From assembly GCA_035719105.1 (NCBI GenBank), contig DASTGN010000004.1, forward strand, positions 806,001 to 870,000: a stretch of 64,000 nucleotides of DNA, written 5' to 3'. The stretch comes from UBA8389 sp035719105. GTDB taxonomy: Bacteria; Bacteroidota; Bacteroidia; Bacteroidales; UBA1402. The notes beneath the pieces were generated by a model that was not told the origin of the DNA, searched no databases, and saw only the letters and a program-made list of their open reading frames with translations. Below are positions 1-8,402 of the stretch, piece by piece (the stretch's first letter is position 1; each line of letters opens with the position of its first letter). The position numbers were made by a program, and so were the translations under genes.

Positions 1-1257
1 TTTGTATCTGGAATAAGTATAGGATTCCATAAAAATAGCCACCAACGAATATACGACTGAAAATGTAAAAACAAAAAGTAATAGTAAAACACAAATCCAA
101 ACATTTAATATCCCCAAAATGGAAACGATCAATAGGTAAAAGATGCCAATAATTTGGATGATGGGGGCTAGCCATTCAAAAATGACCCAATAAGGGAAAC
201 TGATCATTCCGATGACACCATAATTAGGGTTCAAGAACATTTTCTTATGTTTCATGATGGTGTCGATGGCGCCTCTTGCCCACCTATTACGCTGTTTGTA
301 AAGAATTTTGTAAGTTTCAGGAACCTCTGTCCAACAAAGTGGGTCAGGAATAAATGCTACTCGATGCTTGCGTTTCTCTACTTCATACATGTATCTTCGC
401 AAACGAACCACTAATTCAAGGTCTTCACCAACTGTCGTTTTATCGTAGCCACCAACGTTTATAACCCTTTTCCGGTCGAACATGCCAAATGCTCCAGAAA
501 TAATGAGCAAACCGTTTATTTTACTCCAAGCCATTCGACCTAAAGTAAAAGCCCTGAAATATTCAAGTACTTGGAATTTGGCCCAGAAATTATCCGGATA
601 ATTCACCTTAACAATTTTCCCTTCGTTGACTTCGCAAGAATTGGCTACCCGGATAACTCCACCTGAGGCCACAACGATGTGTTTCTTATCTGTCATAAAG
701 GGTTTGACCATCTTTTGAATCGCATCACGTTCTATGATGCAATCGACATCGATGGCTAGAAAAAGATCGTTTTTTGCAAGGTTGATGCCTGAATTGAGTG
801 CATCAGCTTTGCCTCCGTTCTCCTTATCAATGACGAGCATTTGGTAATAAGCAGCATTTGTAGATTTGTAGATTCCACGAATGGGAGCGCATGTTACTTG
901 ATATTCAAATGCTTTGTCAACTTTAATCAGATCAAAATGCTCTATGATCTTAGTCAATGTGTCATCCTTGCTTCCGTCATTGACAATGATAATCTCAAAA
1001 TTTTGATATTCCAGCGCCAAAAGACACTTGATGTTTTCGACGATCGTCATACCTTCGTTATAGGCTGGAGCAATAACTGAGACAGATGGGAGTTTTGAAA
1101 AGGAAAGCATTTTTTTGAAATTTGAATGCTCATTTTTCATGGTGTGCATTCTTAACTCAATCATCGATAAGATGGCGGTCAATACATATACCACAAAAAG
1201 AATGCATGCATAAGCAAAAAAAAGGATGTTTAGAATGTTCAGCAGTCTTTCGATCAT
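1..1257 (-). CDS. family 2 glycosyltransferase, membrane-bound, C-terminus beyond window edge
   Basis: I translated this frame by hand; it stays open from the ATG at 1257 to base 1 (419 codons), so the C-terminus is missing. The N-terminus has one membrane segment (about residues 5-30), followed by a cytoplasmic GT2 domain. Visible GT2 motifs are APAYNEG, VNDGSKDD, the DVDC (DxD-like) nucleotide-sugar/metal site, GEDLEL, and QRNRW (the QxxRW motif of processive synthases). Hydrophobic segments follow near residues 340-405. This layout is that of PgaC/IcaA-like or hyaluronan-type polysaccharide synthases. It is the last visible gene of an operon with HEAT, YaiO and receiver-like genes, 11 bp after the HEAT gene. 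The exact polymer is unknown. The family call is firm; the exopolysaccharide role is inferred. Confidence 0.88.
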   Translation of the reverse strand, partial: MIERLLNILNILFFAYACILFVVYVLTAILSMIELRMHTMKNEHSNFKKMLSFSKLPSVSVIAPAYNEGMTIVENIKCLLALEYQNFEIIIVNDGSKDDTLTKIIEHFDLIKVDKAFEYQVTCAPIRGIYKSTNAAYYQMLVIDKENGGKADALNSGINLAKNDLFLAIDVDCIIERDAIQKMVKPFMTDKKHIVVASGGVIRVANSCEVNEGKIVKVNYPDNFWAKFQVLEYFRAFTLGRMAWSKINGLLIISGAFGMFDRKRVINVGGYDKTTVGEDLELVVRLRRYMYEVEKRKHRVAFIPDPLCWTEVPETYKILYKQRNRWARGAIDTIMKHKKMFLNPNYGVIGMISFPYWVIFEWLAPIIQIIGIFYLLIVSILGILNVWICVLLLLFVFTFSVVYSLVAIFMESYTYSRYK

Positions 1258-1268
1258 GATTTAGTTGG

Positions 1269-2492
1269 CTATAGGTTGAAATCTAAAACTTCCAAGCATG
1301 CCTTTTGAATATTTGGAGCCTTACTGCGATTGAATTCTGCGAAATGGTCCAAATCAATCTTCAACAAACACCTAAGGGCTTCAATCTTCAAGTTGAGCGG
1401 TTCAGAATAGATGATTTTTTCAAGAAATGGAATAGATAATCCCTTGTTGGAGCATGAATCCATGCAGGCGACGATGGCTAGTTTGGCTTTATCAGTCAAG
1501 GTAGGATAATGCTCTATCAAATAGCTGAAATCTGAAGCAAAAACAGAAAAGCTGATCAAAGTCAACGTAGCTTCTTCAGCAACATCTGGATAGGGGCTAT
1601 CAATTTTTTCACGGATATACCCCCTTAGGCCTATTTGCATATTTAGCCGAGAAAGAATAATGCCAAGCACCATGACATCAGGAATACCACAACAGATCAA
1701 TGCTTCGTAAGCAACATGATTAAGATGTTCTTCTTCTACAGTTTGTACCAGTACATTAATGTCCCAGTTGGAAAGTGCCATTTTACTTTGAGTCAAGAAA
1801 AGCAAATCAGCATGACTTTCGAAGTGTGCCAAGCAAGCTACTGCTGCTGATCGAATGGCTTCACTCCTGTGATCCATCAGCTTAAGAATATAATCCAAAT
1901 CTATCTCGATTTTGAATTCAGAAATGACCATCAAGGCAAATAGTTTATAGTTTAACTTTGGGGCGTGCAGACAAGAACGAATAAACGAATTGAAATCGAG
2001 AATTTCAAAGATCCGAGCCGTCTTCATACGAATGACTCCCTTGGTTTGTTCATGTACACAACGGAGTGTATCAATGACCAGTATTGTTTCCCGGTCGTCT
2101 CTAAGATTTTTTTTGAATTCTTTGGAGATGGAATCTTTTTGCTCCGCGTTAAAAATGGTTTCAGTAAAGAGGTATTTGAAAAGTATTTCGATCAGGTAAG
2201 TTGAGTAATTGAGGTTAATTCGTTCTCTCTTTGATTTTTGAAATGTATAAATAAGCAAAAGAATAAGTAAGAGAAGACCGGTTAATATAAAAAGGAGAAT
2301 GGTGAAAACAAGGACATCCGCAAATCTGGATTCATTATTTAACATTGTGTAAATTAAGTCTATAGGTTTTAAGGTGTACTTTTCATGCAAATTTGACAAC
2401 ATGTACAGTATCAGAAATACGGTCATCAACAAATAGGCAAGCAATAGAATTCGCTTGGCTATATATTGTAGAAAAAAGTACGGTTGTTTCAT
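1269..2492 (-). CDS. HEAT-repeat protein with two N-terminal membrane segments
   Basis: The 407-residue protein starts with two strongly hydrophobic segments (about residues 8-32 and 60-88). A soluble, helix-rich region follows, with HEAT-like repeats from about residue 190 to the end (for example MDHRSEAIRSAAVACLAHF and SPYPDVAEEATLTLISF). HEAT repeats normally form protein-binding solenoids, so this is probably a scaffold at the inner membrane. Its ATG shares one base with the stop of the upstream YaiO gene (TAATG), which suggests translational coupling. It lies between the outer-membrane barrel and the glycosyltransferase genes, so it may connect synthase and export machinery. No enzyme motif is visible, and the role is inferred from context only. 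Confidence 0.75.
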   Translation of the reverse strand: MKQPYFFLQYIAKRILLLAYLLMTVFLILYMLSNLHEKYTLKPIDLIYTMLNNESRFADVLVFTILLFILTGLLLLILLLIYTFQKSKRERINLNYSTYLIEILFKYLFTETIFNAEQKDSISKEFKKNLRDDRETILVIDTLRCVHEQTKGVIRMKTARIFEILDFNSFIRSCLHAPKLNYKLFALMVISEFKIEIDLDYILKLMDHRSEAIRSAAVACLAHFESHADLLFLTQSKMALSNWDINVLVQTVEEEHLNHVAYEALICCGIPDVMVLGIILSRLNMQIGLRGYIREKIDSPYPDVAEEATLTLISFSVFASDFSYLIEHYPTLTDKAKLAIVACMDSCSNKGLSIPFLEKIIYSEPLNLKIEALRCLLKIDLDHFAEFNRSKAPNIQKACLEVLDFNL

Positions 2493-3718
2493 TACAATCT
2501 GAATCTATAAATCAACCCTAATTCGTACCTGTTTCGGTAATCGTCCTTTTGAAATTCTTCCAGATTGTACCCAAATCCCAATCGAACTATGGAAACATTA
2601 CGGATTAAAAAATTTCGGTTAAGTTTGATGCGGTAGGCATTTAAAACGTTATAAGTGCCGTTTTGGGTCAAGGAATTATGGTCGTCAGGAGAATTACCGA
2701 TCCCGAATTCCAACCCCCAGTAATTTTGACCATTTTTTTCGTAACGACGAAAGTCTGTCAACAGTGACATAGCATTGCCATTGTTCATCTTTACCAAAAA
2801 AGGTCTGTACGAAATCCAGTATTTGCTGATATAATGTTCCAAATGGCCGGTCAGAATGATTGCGTCCGATTGTGCAAAATGTAAATAACGTCCCCCAAGT
2901 GAACCCTCCGTCTTGCTCCATAGTGGGAAAAAGTATTCTATACCTATCCTGTGCTGAGGAAAGAGGTTGGAGCCAAATCCAAATCCATAATTGAGGTATA
3001 AGTAGGATCGTTTGAAAACTGGAAAATAACCATCACATTCCAACTGTAAGTCTTGCAGACCGAAGCGATTTGCTCCGTTTGCTCGGAGTTCCATGGTCAC
3101 TTTGTTAATTCTGAAACCAAATCCTGCCGATAGCAATTGTTCCGGATCCTTTGCATCAAAAAAATCGATGGTGTAAGCGGCGGTTAACAGATTGGTGTTT
3201 CGATTGCGAATCATTTCAGCATACAATTCCTCCATTCCCATGCTCTTAATCAGGGGCTCGTTGTTTCGGGCCAACAAAATGCCCTCATCCCATCGTTTCA
3301 ATCCTGAAAAAGCCAACATCTTTTTCTTTAAGAGGTCCTCTTTGTTACCATATCCACCTGCAGCTGCTACTTCGCATGCAGAAAGTAAGTTCTCGAATTG
3401 ATGGGACCGGAAGAGAATGTTTAACCAGCTACTAAAAAATTCATCATTCAAATAGCCGTTAAGTCGAGCTTTCTCGACATAGGTAAAAGCGGAGTCATTC
3501 TGATTATTCCATGAATAGACATTGGCAATATAAACCAAGATATCACCTCGACTTTTATCACTTGCAAGCGCTTTTTGAGCCTCCGTAATAGCTTGAAGAT
3601 ACAGATTCTGTTTTCCAAGCCCTATGGCGATGGTAAAAATGGAGTCTGTGTTTTCCTTGGATTGAACGAAACTAATACTAAAAAAAAATGCAAATAAAAT
3701 AATCAATCGCTTTATCAT
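2492..3718 (-). CDS. YaiO-family outer-membrane beta-barrel protein with N-terminal TPR-like region
   Basis: The 408-residue protein has a signal peptide (hydrophobic stretch FAFFFSISFVQS, cleavage near residue 20). TPR-like helices span about residues 25-165 (LYLQAITEAQKALA, DILVYIANVYSWNNQNDSAF). The C-terminal half (about 180-408) is made of alternating short strands rich in aromatic residues and ends in LIYRFRL, typical of an outer-membrane barrel and resembling the YaiO family. TPR-plus-barrel proteins of this type serve as polysaccharide export proteins, as in PgaA. Here it sits in one operon with a GT2 synthase, which supports a glycan-export role. That role is inference; the barrel and signal peptide are seen. 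Confidence 0.75.
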   Translation of the reverse strand: MIKRLIILFAFFFSISFVQSKENTDSIFTIAIGLGKQNLYLQAITEAQKALASDKSRGDILVYIANVYSWNNQNDSAFTYVEKARLNGYLNDEFFSSWLNILFRSHQFENLLSACEVAAAGGYGNKEDLLKKKMLAFSGLKRWDEGILLARNNEPLIKSMGMEELYAEMIRNRNTNLLTAAYTIDFFDAKDPEQLLSAGFGFRINKVTMELRANGANRFGLQDLQLECDGYFPVFKRSYLYLNYGFGFGSNLFPQHRIGIEYFFPLWSKTEGSLGGRYLHFAQSDAIILTGHLEHYISKYWISYRPFLVKMNNGNAMSLLTDFRRYEKNGQNYWGLEFGIGNSPDDHNSLTQNGTYNVLNAYRIKLNRNFLIRNVSIVRLGFGYNLEEFQKDDYRNRYELGLIYRFRL

Positions 3719-3728
3719 GTGAAAAGCT

Positions 3729-4100
3729 TTAACGGTTAATGATGGCTGCTATCTCATTGGCAACTTTAAATGGGTCAAATGGTCTGTATATTAGTATGCT
3801 GGCTCCCATTTCATGCGATTTGTAAGCATACGATTTTGTCTTAATTTCTGGGAAAAACCAAATGGGGGCTACAGTCTGGACCTTCGTTCTTAAATATCTG
3901 ATGATCTCAATACTAGAGATGCTTGCTTTGAAATCGTCGAGGAGAATGAGTTGAATGTTCGTATCGGGAAACATGGAATCTATATCCTGATATGTTTTGC
4001 ATGAAAAAAGGAGCAAGTCGGGAATCTTTCGAAGCAAAGGGGTCTCGAACAACTTGTAAAAAATTAAATCATCGGAGACGATCACTACACCTTTGTCCAT
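3729..4100 (-). CDS. stand-alone receiver-like protein (probable pseudo-receiver)
   Basis: At 123 residues it has the length of a single receiver (CheY-like) domain with no output domain. The acidic pair (Asp10/Asp11) and the phospho-acceptor position (Asp55 in LILLDD) are present. The conserved lysine before proline is replaced by arginine (YRPF, Arg106). The usual Thr/Ser switch after beta-4 is also absent (PIWFFPE). It may therefore be a poor phospho-acceptor or a pure protein-interaction module. It is the first gene of the glycosyltransferase operon, directly behind a well-matched promoter at 4124-4154, so it probably controls synthesis post-translationally by protein contact. No partner kinase is in the window. 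Confidence 0.72.
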   Translation of the reverse strand: MDKGVVIVSDDLIFYKLFETPLLRKIPDLLLFSCKTYQDIDSMFPDTNIQLILLDDFKASISSIEIIRYLRTKVQTVAPIWFFPEIKTKSYAYKSHEMGASILIYRPFDPFKVANEIAAIINR

Positions 4101-4123
4101 TCATTTGCAGTATTTGAATGAAC

Positions 4124-4154
4124 CAAATTTAGTAATGATTTATTCCATTTGCAA
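4124..4154 (-). promoter_or_regulatory. Bacteroidota-type promoter for the receiver/YaiO/HEAT/GT operon
   Basis: On the minus strand, TTG (4154-4152) is followed after exactly 20 bp by TAAATTTG (4131-4124). This matches the Bacteroidota primary sigma consensus of TTG near -33 and TAnnTTTG near -7. The predicted transcript start falls about 10-20 bases before the ATG at 4100. Confidence 0.6.
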
Positions 4155-4180
4155 GTTTGTAACAAACTTTGGAACAATCA

Positions 4181-5110
4181 TCATTTTTCCCTGTATTTTC
4201 CTTCTTCTTCGTCGTTGAGGATGCTCAGGTAGCTCGTGTAGCGCGATTCGCTGATGTGATGTTCGCTGACGGCTTTCAAAACGGCACAGCCGGGTTCGTG
4301 CGTATGGGTGCAGTTGTTGAAGCGGCAATTTTGAGAAGTGGCGAAAATTTCTTTGAAATAGTGTCCGACTTCCTCGGGTTTCATGTCGAAGGTGCCGAAT
4401 CCTTTGATTCCAGGAGTATCGATTAGGTATCCACCATTGGACAATTCGAACATTTCAGAAAACGTGGTGGTATGCATTCCCTTGTGGTGCGAAGCTGATA
4501 TGTCGCCGATTCGAGCGTTGAACAATGGGTCAATGGCATTGATGAGGGTGGATTTTCCAACACCGGAATTGCCCGATAACAAGCTGATTTTGCCTTGCAT
4601 GAGGTTGCTTAATTGTTCAATCCCAATGTTTTTTTTGGCTGAAATGACCGTGCATGTGTATCCGATGGTGGTGTAAAGTTGAATGAGGGCTTCCATATAT
4701 TCCAAATCCTCCTCATTATATAAGTCAACTTTGTTGATCAAGATATGAGCTGGAATGCGGTAAGCTTCGGATGTGGCAAGAAAGCGGTCGATAAAGGTCG
4801 TGTTGGTCGTAGGTGATTTGATGGTAACCAGCAGCAATGCCAAATCAATATTGGCTGCCAATATATGCAACTGTTTGGATAAATTGGTGGGCTTACGGAC
4901 GATGTAGTTTTTACGGTCCTCGATTTCAGTGATGTAGACGGTTTCTCCTGTTTGCTCGCCCAGTATCACCCGGTCACCCACAGCAACCGGGTTGGTACTA
5001 CGCAAACCTTTGATGCGGAAGTTGCCTTTAATGATGCATTCCACCGCGACGCCCTCGTCCGTCTTGACAAGGTAACTGCTTCCTGTATTTTTAACAACGA
5101 GACCTTTCAC
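4181..5110 (-). CDS. rsgA: ribosome small-subunit-dependent GTPase A
   Basis: The 309-residue protein has the circularly permuted GTPase order of RsgA. An N-terminal OB-fold (about 1-70, VAVGDRVILGE) comes first, then G4 NKVD, then the P-loop GNSGVGKST, then G3 DTPGIKGFG. A C-terminal zinc-binding stretch follows (CRFNNCTHTHEPGCAV). RsgA releases maturation factors and checks late 30S assembly in a GTP-dependent way. It overlaps frr by 4 bp (ATGA), forming a pyrH-frr-rsgA operon with translation-linked functions. The length is normal for the family. Confidence 0.97.
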   Translation of the reverse strand: MKGLVVKNTGSSYLVKTDEGVAVECIIKGNFRIKGLRSTNPVAVGDRVILGEQTGETVYITEIEDRKNYIVRKPTNLSKQLHILAANIDLALLLVTIKSPTTNTTFIDRFLATSEAYRIPAHILINKVDLYNEEDLEYMEALIQLYTTIGYTCTVISAKKNIGIEQLSNLMQGKISLLSGNSGVGKSTLINAIDPLFNARIGDISASHHKGMHTTTFSEMFELSNGGYLIDTPGIKGFGTFDMKPEEVGHYFKEIFATSQNCRFNNCTHTHEPGCAVLKAVSEHHISESRYTSYLSILNDEEEGKYREK

Positions 5111-5670
5111 ACGGTCATGATTTCTTTTTCCTTGGCACCCACGATTTCGTCAATACGTTTCATGTATTTGTCGTGGATTTTTTGAGCAACAGCTTCAGCA
5201 TCTTTTCCTAAATCTTCGGAAAGGCCTTTTTTAACTAGTTTTTTAATTTCGTCAATGGCTTCACGACGGGCATTGCGAATGCTGATGCGTGCTTCTTCAC
5301 CTTCAGTATGTACTTGTTTGGCAAGTGACTTGCGGCGTTCTTCTGTAAGTGGAGGAATGCCCAATCTGATGAGTTCACCATTGTTGTCCGGGGTGATGCC
5401 AACGTCGGAGTTTAAGATGGCTTTTTCAATTTCCTTGATCATGTTTTTTTCCCAAGGTTGTATGACGATGCTTCGTGCATCTGGGGCCGTGACTGTTGCG
5501 ATATTCTGAATGGGCACGTGACTTCCGTAATAGGGCACACGGACGGAATCCAGTATGCGGACGTTTGCCTTACCGGCGCGAATGTGTACGAGGGATTCTT
5601 CCAGGTGGTTGGCGGCGTGTTTCATCGCGTCCTCAGCCATGTCGAGGTACAATTGTAAGTCTTCGTTCAT
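5107..5670 (-). CDS. frr: ribosome recycling factor
   Basis: The 187-residue protein matches RRF throughout. It has the helical domain I start, the LVHIRAGKANVRILD segment, the domain II turn with YYGSHVPIQNIATV, and the conserved IPPLTEERRKSLAKQV and RISIRNARREA motifs. RRF splits post-termination ribosomes together with EF-G. It lies 13 bp after pyrH, an arrangement common in many bacteria (pyrH-frr). Its stop overlaps the rsgA start. Confidence 0.98.
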   Translation of the reverse strand: MNEDLQLYLDMAEDAMKHAANHLEESLVHIRAGKANVRILDSVRVPYYGSHVPIQNIATVTAPDARSIVIQPWEKNMIKEIEKAILNSDVGITPDNNGELIRLGIPPLTEERRKSLAKQVHTEGEEARISIRNARREAIDEIKKLVKKGLSEDLGKDAEAVAQKIHDKYMKRIDEIVGAKEKEIMTV

Positions 5671-5683
5671 TGTCGGTGTATTT

Positions 5684-6394
5684 TTAATTGTGTACGTATG
5701 TTCCTATTTTCTCGCCTTTGAGCACTTTGAGCAAATTTCCAGGTGTATCCATGTCGAACACGACGATGGGCAAGTTGTTTTCCTTGCACATGGCAGTGGC
5801 GGTGAGGTCCATGACCTTGAGGTCGCGACGATAGATTTCGTCATATGTGATTTCGTCAAACTTAGTGGCAGTGGGATCTTTTTCGGGATCGGCTGTGTAA
5901 ATGCCGTCAACACGAGTGCCTTTTAGCATGGCATCTGCTTCAATTTCGATACCTCGAAGAGAGGAACCGGTATCGGTGGTAAAGAACGGACAGCCCGTTC
6001 CTCCGGAGAAAATGGCTATTTCACCTTTCTGCAACGTCTCCAGTGCTTTGTCCTTACTAAAGAATTCGCCTACCGGTTCCATACGGATTGCCGTGAGCAG
6101 GCGGGCTTTTACACCGATAGCCGTAAGCGCGGAACAAAGTGCCAAACCGTTGATGCAGGTAGCCAACATGCCCATTTGATCCCCTTTGACTCTGTCAAAT
6201 CCTTTGGATGCACCTCTTAAACCACGAAAGATATTGCCTCCTCCAATGACGATTCCAACTTCAACTCCAAGTTCGTGCGCATCCTTAATTTGACTGGCGT
6301 ACTCACTAAGTCGCTTTTCGTCAATGCCGTATTGTTTCTCTCCCATCAGGGATTCGCCGCTAAGCTTGAGCAGAACTCGTTTGTAAGGTATCAT
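5684..6394 (-). CDS. pyrH: UMP kinase (uridylate kinase)
   Basis: The 236-residue protein shows bacterial PyrH signatures: KLSGESLMG at the N-terminus for phosphate binding, GIVIGGGNIFRG, DQMGMLATCINGLAL, the glycine-rich FSGGTGCPFFTTDT, and DADAMLKGTRVDGIYTADP-like segments near residue 160. It phosphorylates UMP to UDP in pyrimidine nucleotide synthesis. It is the first gene of pyrH-frr-rsgA. I could not find a convincing TAnnTTTG box directly upstream on this strand. Confidence 0.97.
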   Translation of the reverse strand: MIPYKRVLLKLSGESLMGEKQYGIDEKRLSEYASQIKDAHELGVEVGIVIGGGNIFRGLRGASKGFDRVKGDQMGMLATCINGLALCSALTAIGVKARLLTAIRMEPVGEFFSKDKALETLQKGEIAIFSGGTGCPFFTTDTGSSLRGIEIEADAMLKGTRVDGIYTADPEKDPTATKFDEITYDEIYRRDLKVMDLTATAMCKENNLPIVVFDMDTPGNLLKVLKGEKIGTYVHN

Positions 6395-6510
6395 AGGCTT
6401 GTTTTTGTAGATTCTGATGTAAAAATACTATTTTTTGCTGCAATTGCTGAAGTAGGGATTCCTTTTTGTTTTTTTGAGCTATTTTTGTTGAAGTAAAGGT
6501 AAACCGACGC

Positions 6511-6996
6511 ATGCAATTTAGAAATATCTTCTTGCTATTCATTTTTCTGTCAGCTGGCTTTTCTACGGTCGTTGCTCAGGAAGTTCCTGCTTTGATGGAA
6601 AAGGGGAAAGCACTGCTGGAAGTTAATAAAACGGATTCTGCCGTTGCTTGTTTTGAAAAGGTGCTTGTCTTAGATGTCAATAATTACGATGCGTTAGTGC
6701 TTCTTTGCAATTACCATTTCTTAACCGGTAAAATGGAATTGAATTCGATAGAAAAAGTTCATTCATCGTATACATCGCCTACCCGAATGCAAGAAGCCAA
6801 CTACATGGAGGGTCTTAAAAGAGTATATGAACTTTATTACTCCAAGGCTGAGAAATATTTGGTTCAAGCATACTTGCTTAGAAGGAACGATCATTTGGAT
6901 GATTTGGCTGGTCAAATTGCCGATTTCAAGGTTCGAATTGGTATCCGAACGCCTCGAAATAGTAAACCTTGGCTTATAAAAAAACTACTTCCTTAA
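6511..6996 (+). CDS. small exported TPR-containing protein
   Basis: The 161-residue protein begins with a clear signal peptide (MQFRNIFLLFIFLSAGFSTVVAQ, cleavage near residue 23). One recognisable TPR follows (ALMEKGKALLEVNKTDSAVACFEKVLVLD, written here as two overlapping helices), then further helices. Export to the periplasm is likely. No function is recognised. A TATTTTTG box lies at 6480-6487 but lacks a well-spaced TTG. Its last 23 bases overlap the 3' end of birA on the other strand. It could be a periplasmic protein-interaction module. Confidence 0.7.
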   Translation: MQFRNIFLLFIFLSAGFSTVVAQEVPALMEKGKALLEVNKTDSAVACFEKVLVLDVNNYDALVLLCNYHFLTGKMELNSIEKVHSSYTSPTRMQEANYMEGLKRVYELYYSKAEKYLVQAYLLRRNDHLDDLAGQIADFKVRIGIRTPRNSKPWLIKKLLP

Positions 6997-7702
6997 AATC
7001 ATATTCCCTGGCAGCACCTTCTTCTGGTTCGAGTATCAAATGTCCATGGGCATTGATATCTAAGATACGTGCTTTGAAGGTTTCTGTACTGTCTTTGTAT
7101 AAATGAAAACCATCTCGACGATACAAACTGTTGAGGTAGTACTTACGAATGTCCGACTCATTTTCAGTTGACAAGTGTCCAAAGGCTGAAACGAGACGAT
7201 GGTGAAGTTTTTCAGTCAATTCTTTTAAATCATAGGTGTATCCAGTGATTTGGCTTAACGACACAGGGTTTGGCAATTCAGCAGGAAAATCGGTTTGATT
7301 GATGTTTAGGCCAATGCCGATGACTGAATGCGAAATCAGGCTGCCTTCTAACTTATTTTCGATCAGTATTCCACCGATTTTGGAATTCTTGTAATAAATG
7401 TCGTTCGGCCACTTGATAGTGATATCTTTGGTATGTTCGTCCAATAGTGCTTTAACAGTCAGTGAGACGAATTCTGATAATAAAAACTGATTGCGGGCAG
7501 GAATGAAATCTGGTTTGATGACAATGCTGTACAATATGTTTTTTTCCGGTTCGGAAATCCATTCGTTGCCCTTTTGCCCTCGCCCTTTGGATTGGTTAAA
7601 AGTAACAATAGCAGTTCCCGATTCAGCACCGATTTCTGCCAGTTGTTTCAGCAAATATTGGTTGGTAGAGGGCGTTTTGTCAATAAAAAGAAGATTGGTC
7701 AT
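6974..7702 (-). CDS. birA: biotin--[acetyl-CoA-carboxylase] ligase, catalytic type without HTH
   Basis: BirA joins biotin to biotin carboxyl carrier proteins through biotinyl-AMP. The biotin/ATP loop GRGQKGNEW, the KWPNDIY motif, GGILIENK and VIGIGLNINQ are all visible. There is no N-terminal DNA-binding domain, so it is the monofunctional class and not a repressor. The frame is open upstream to 7795, but that would run into yraN. I chose the ATG at 7702 (MTNLLFIDKTPSTN) because homologues begin this way; 7720 is the alternative. The resulting length is 242 residues. Confidence 0.93.
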   Translation of the reverse strand: MTNLLFIDKTPSTNQYLLKQLAEIGAESGTAIVTFNQSKGRGQKGNEWISEPEKNILYSIVIKPDFIPARNQFLLSEFVSLTVKALLDEHTKDITIKWPNDIYYKNSKIGGILIENKLEGSLISHSVIGIGLNINQTDFPAELPNPVSLSQITGYTYDLKELTEKLHHRLVSAFGHLSTENESDIRKYYLNSLYRRDGFHLYKDSTETFKARILDINAHGHLILEPEEGAAREYDFKEVVFL

Positions 7703-7733
7703 ATAATAAGTTAATAGCATGCGAATATAGGGT

Positions 7734-8099
7734 TTATTTATGAGGTGGCAAAAAGGCATCTTCAAAATGATTGATGCTCCAAACTCCCTGTTCATAGACT
7801 ACAGAGACGATGTCGAAACGAACCTGAGCATCAATGTGATGCATCCGGACATAGTGGTGTGCAGCTTGTGCGATATGCTTGATTTTGGTTGCATTTACCG
7901 CATTTTCAGGTGGCTCCCAAGTTCTTCCCGTTCGTGTTTTTACTTCGACGATGACCAACCAACCATCAACTTCAGTAATCAGATCCAGTTCTTTATGAGT
8001 GGAGTGCCAATTCCGCTCCCGAATGCGATGCCCTTTTGCCCGTAGGTAGTTTTCGGCTTTCAATTCACCCTCTTTGCCCAGTTTGTTGTGTTCAGCCAT
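7734..8099 (-). CDS. yraN: YraN family (UPF0102) endonuclease-like protein
   Basis: The predicted protein has 121 residues from the ATG at 8099 (MAEHNKLGKEGE). An upstream in-frame start at 8192 adds a non-conserved tail. Family landmarks are GKEGELKAENYLRAKGH, RNWHSTHKELDLI, and the PD-(D/E)xK-like VIVEVKTR. The family resembles Holliday-junction resolvase folds, but its biological role is not well settled. It lies 31 bp upstream of birA on the same strand and is probably cotranscribed. Confidence 0.9.
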   Translation of the reverse strand: MAEHNKLGKEGELKAENYLRAKGHRIRERNWHSTHKELDLITEVDGWLVIVEVKTRTGRTWEPPENAVNATKIKHIAQAAHHYVRMHHIDAQVRFDIVSVVYEQGVWSINHFEDAFLPPHK

Positions 8100-8149
8100 G
8101 TTGTATGTAAAAGAATTGTTCTTATTTTTGTACACAAATTTTCCAAAAC

Positions 8150-8392
8150 ATGAAAAAAGAGGCGACAACGGTTCGGAAATTACCCGAAGCAACCAAAAAA
8201 AAATCGCTGGTTCGGGACCATTTAGTAACCATCGCTTTGAACGACCCGGAATTCAAGACGCTCGAAAAATATTGTGCCCAATACAAAATTTCAAACCGCT
8301 CCCGTTTTATCAGAGAATCTTTGATGAAGAGCATGTTGGCACGTATGGTCGACGATTATCCCACACTCTTCGGCGAAAAAGAAATGCGGTAA
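8150..8392 (+). CDS. small ribbon-helix-helix-like protein
   Basis: The 80-residue basic protein has a beta-strand (DHLVTIALND) followed by two helices (EFKTLEKYCAQYK and SNRSRFIRESLMKSMLARM). This is the pattern of a MetJ/Arc-type ribbon-helix-helix DNA-binding protein. The start ATG at 8150 follows closely after the divergent yraN start at 8099. It lies 10 bp ahead of tadA and is probably cotranscribed with it. No antitoxin partner toxin is present. A regulatory role is inferred from fold resemblance only. Confidence 0.6.
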   Translation: MKKEATTVRKLPEATKKKSLVRDHLVTIALNDPEFKTLEKYCAQYKISNRSRFIRESLMKSMLARMVDDYPTLFGEKEMR

Positions 8393-8402
8393 ATTATTCG
8401 CT

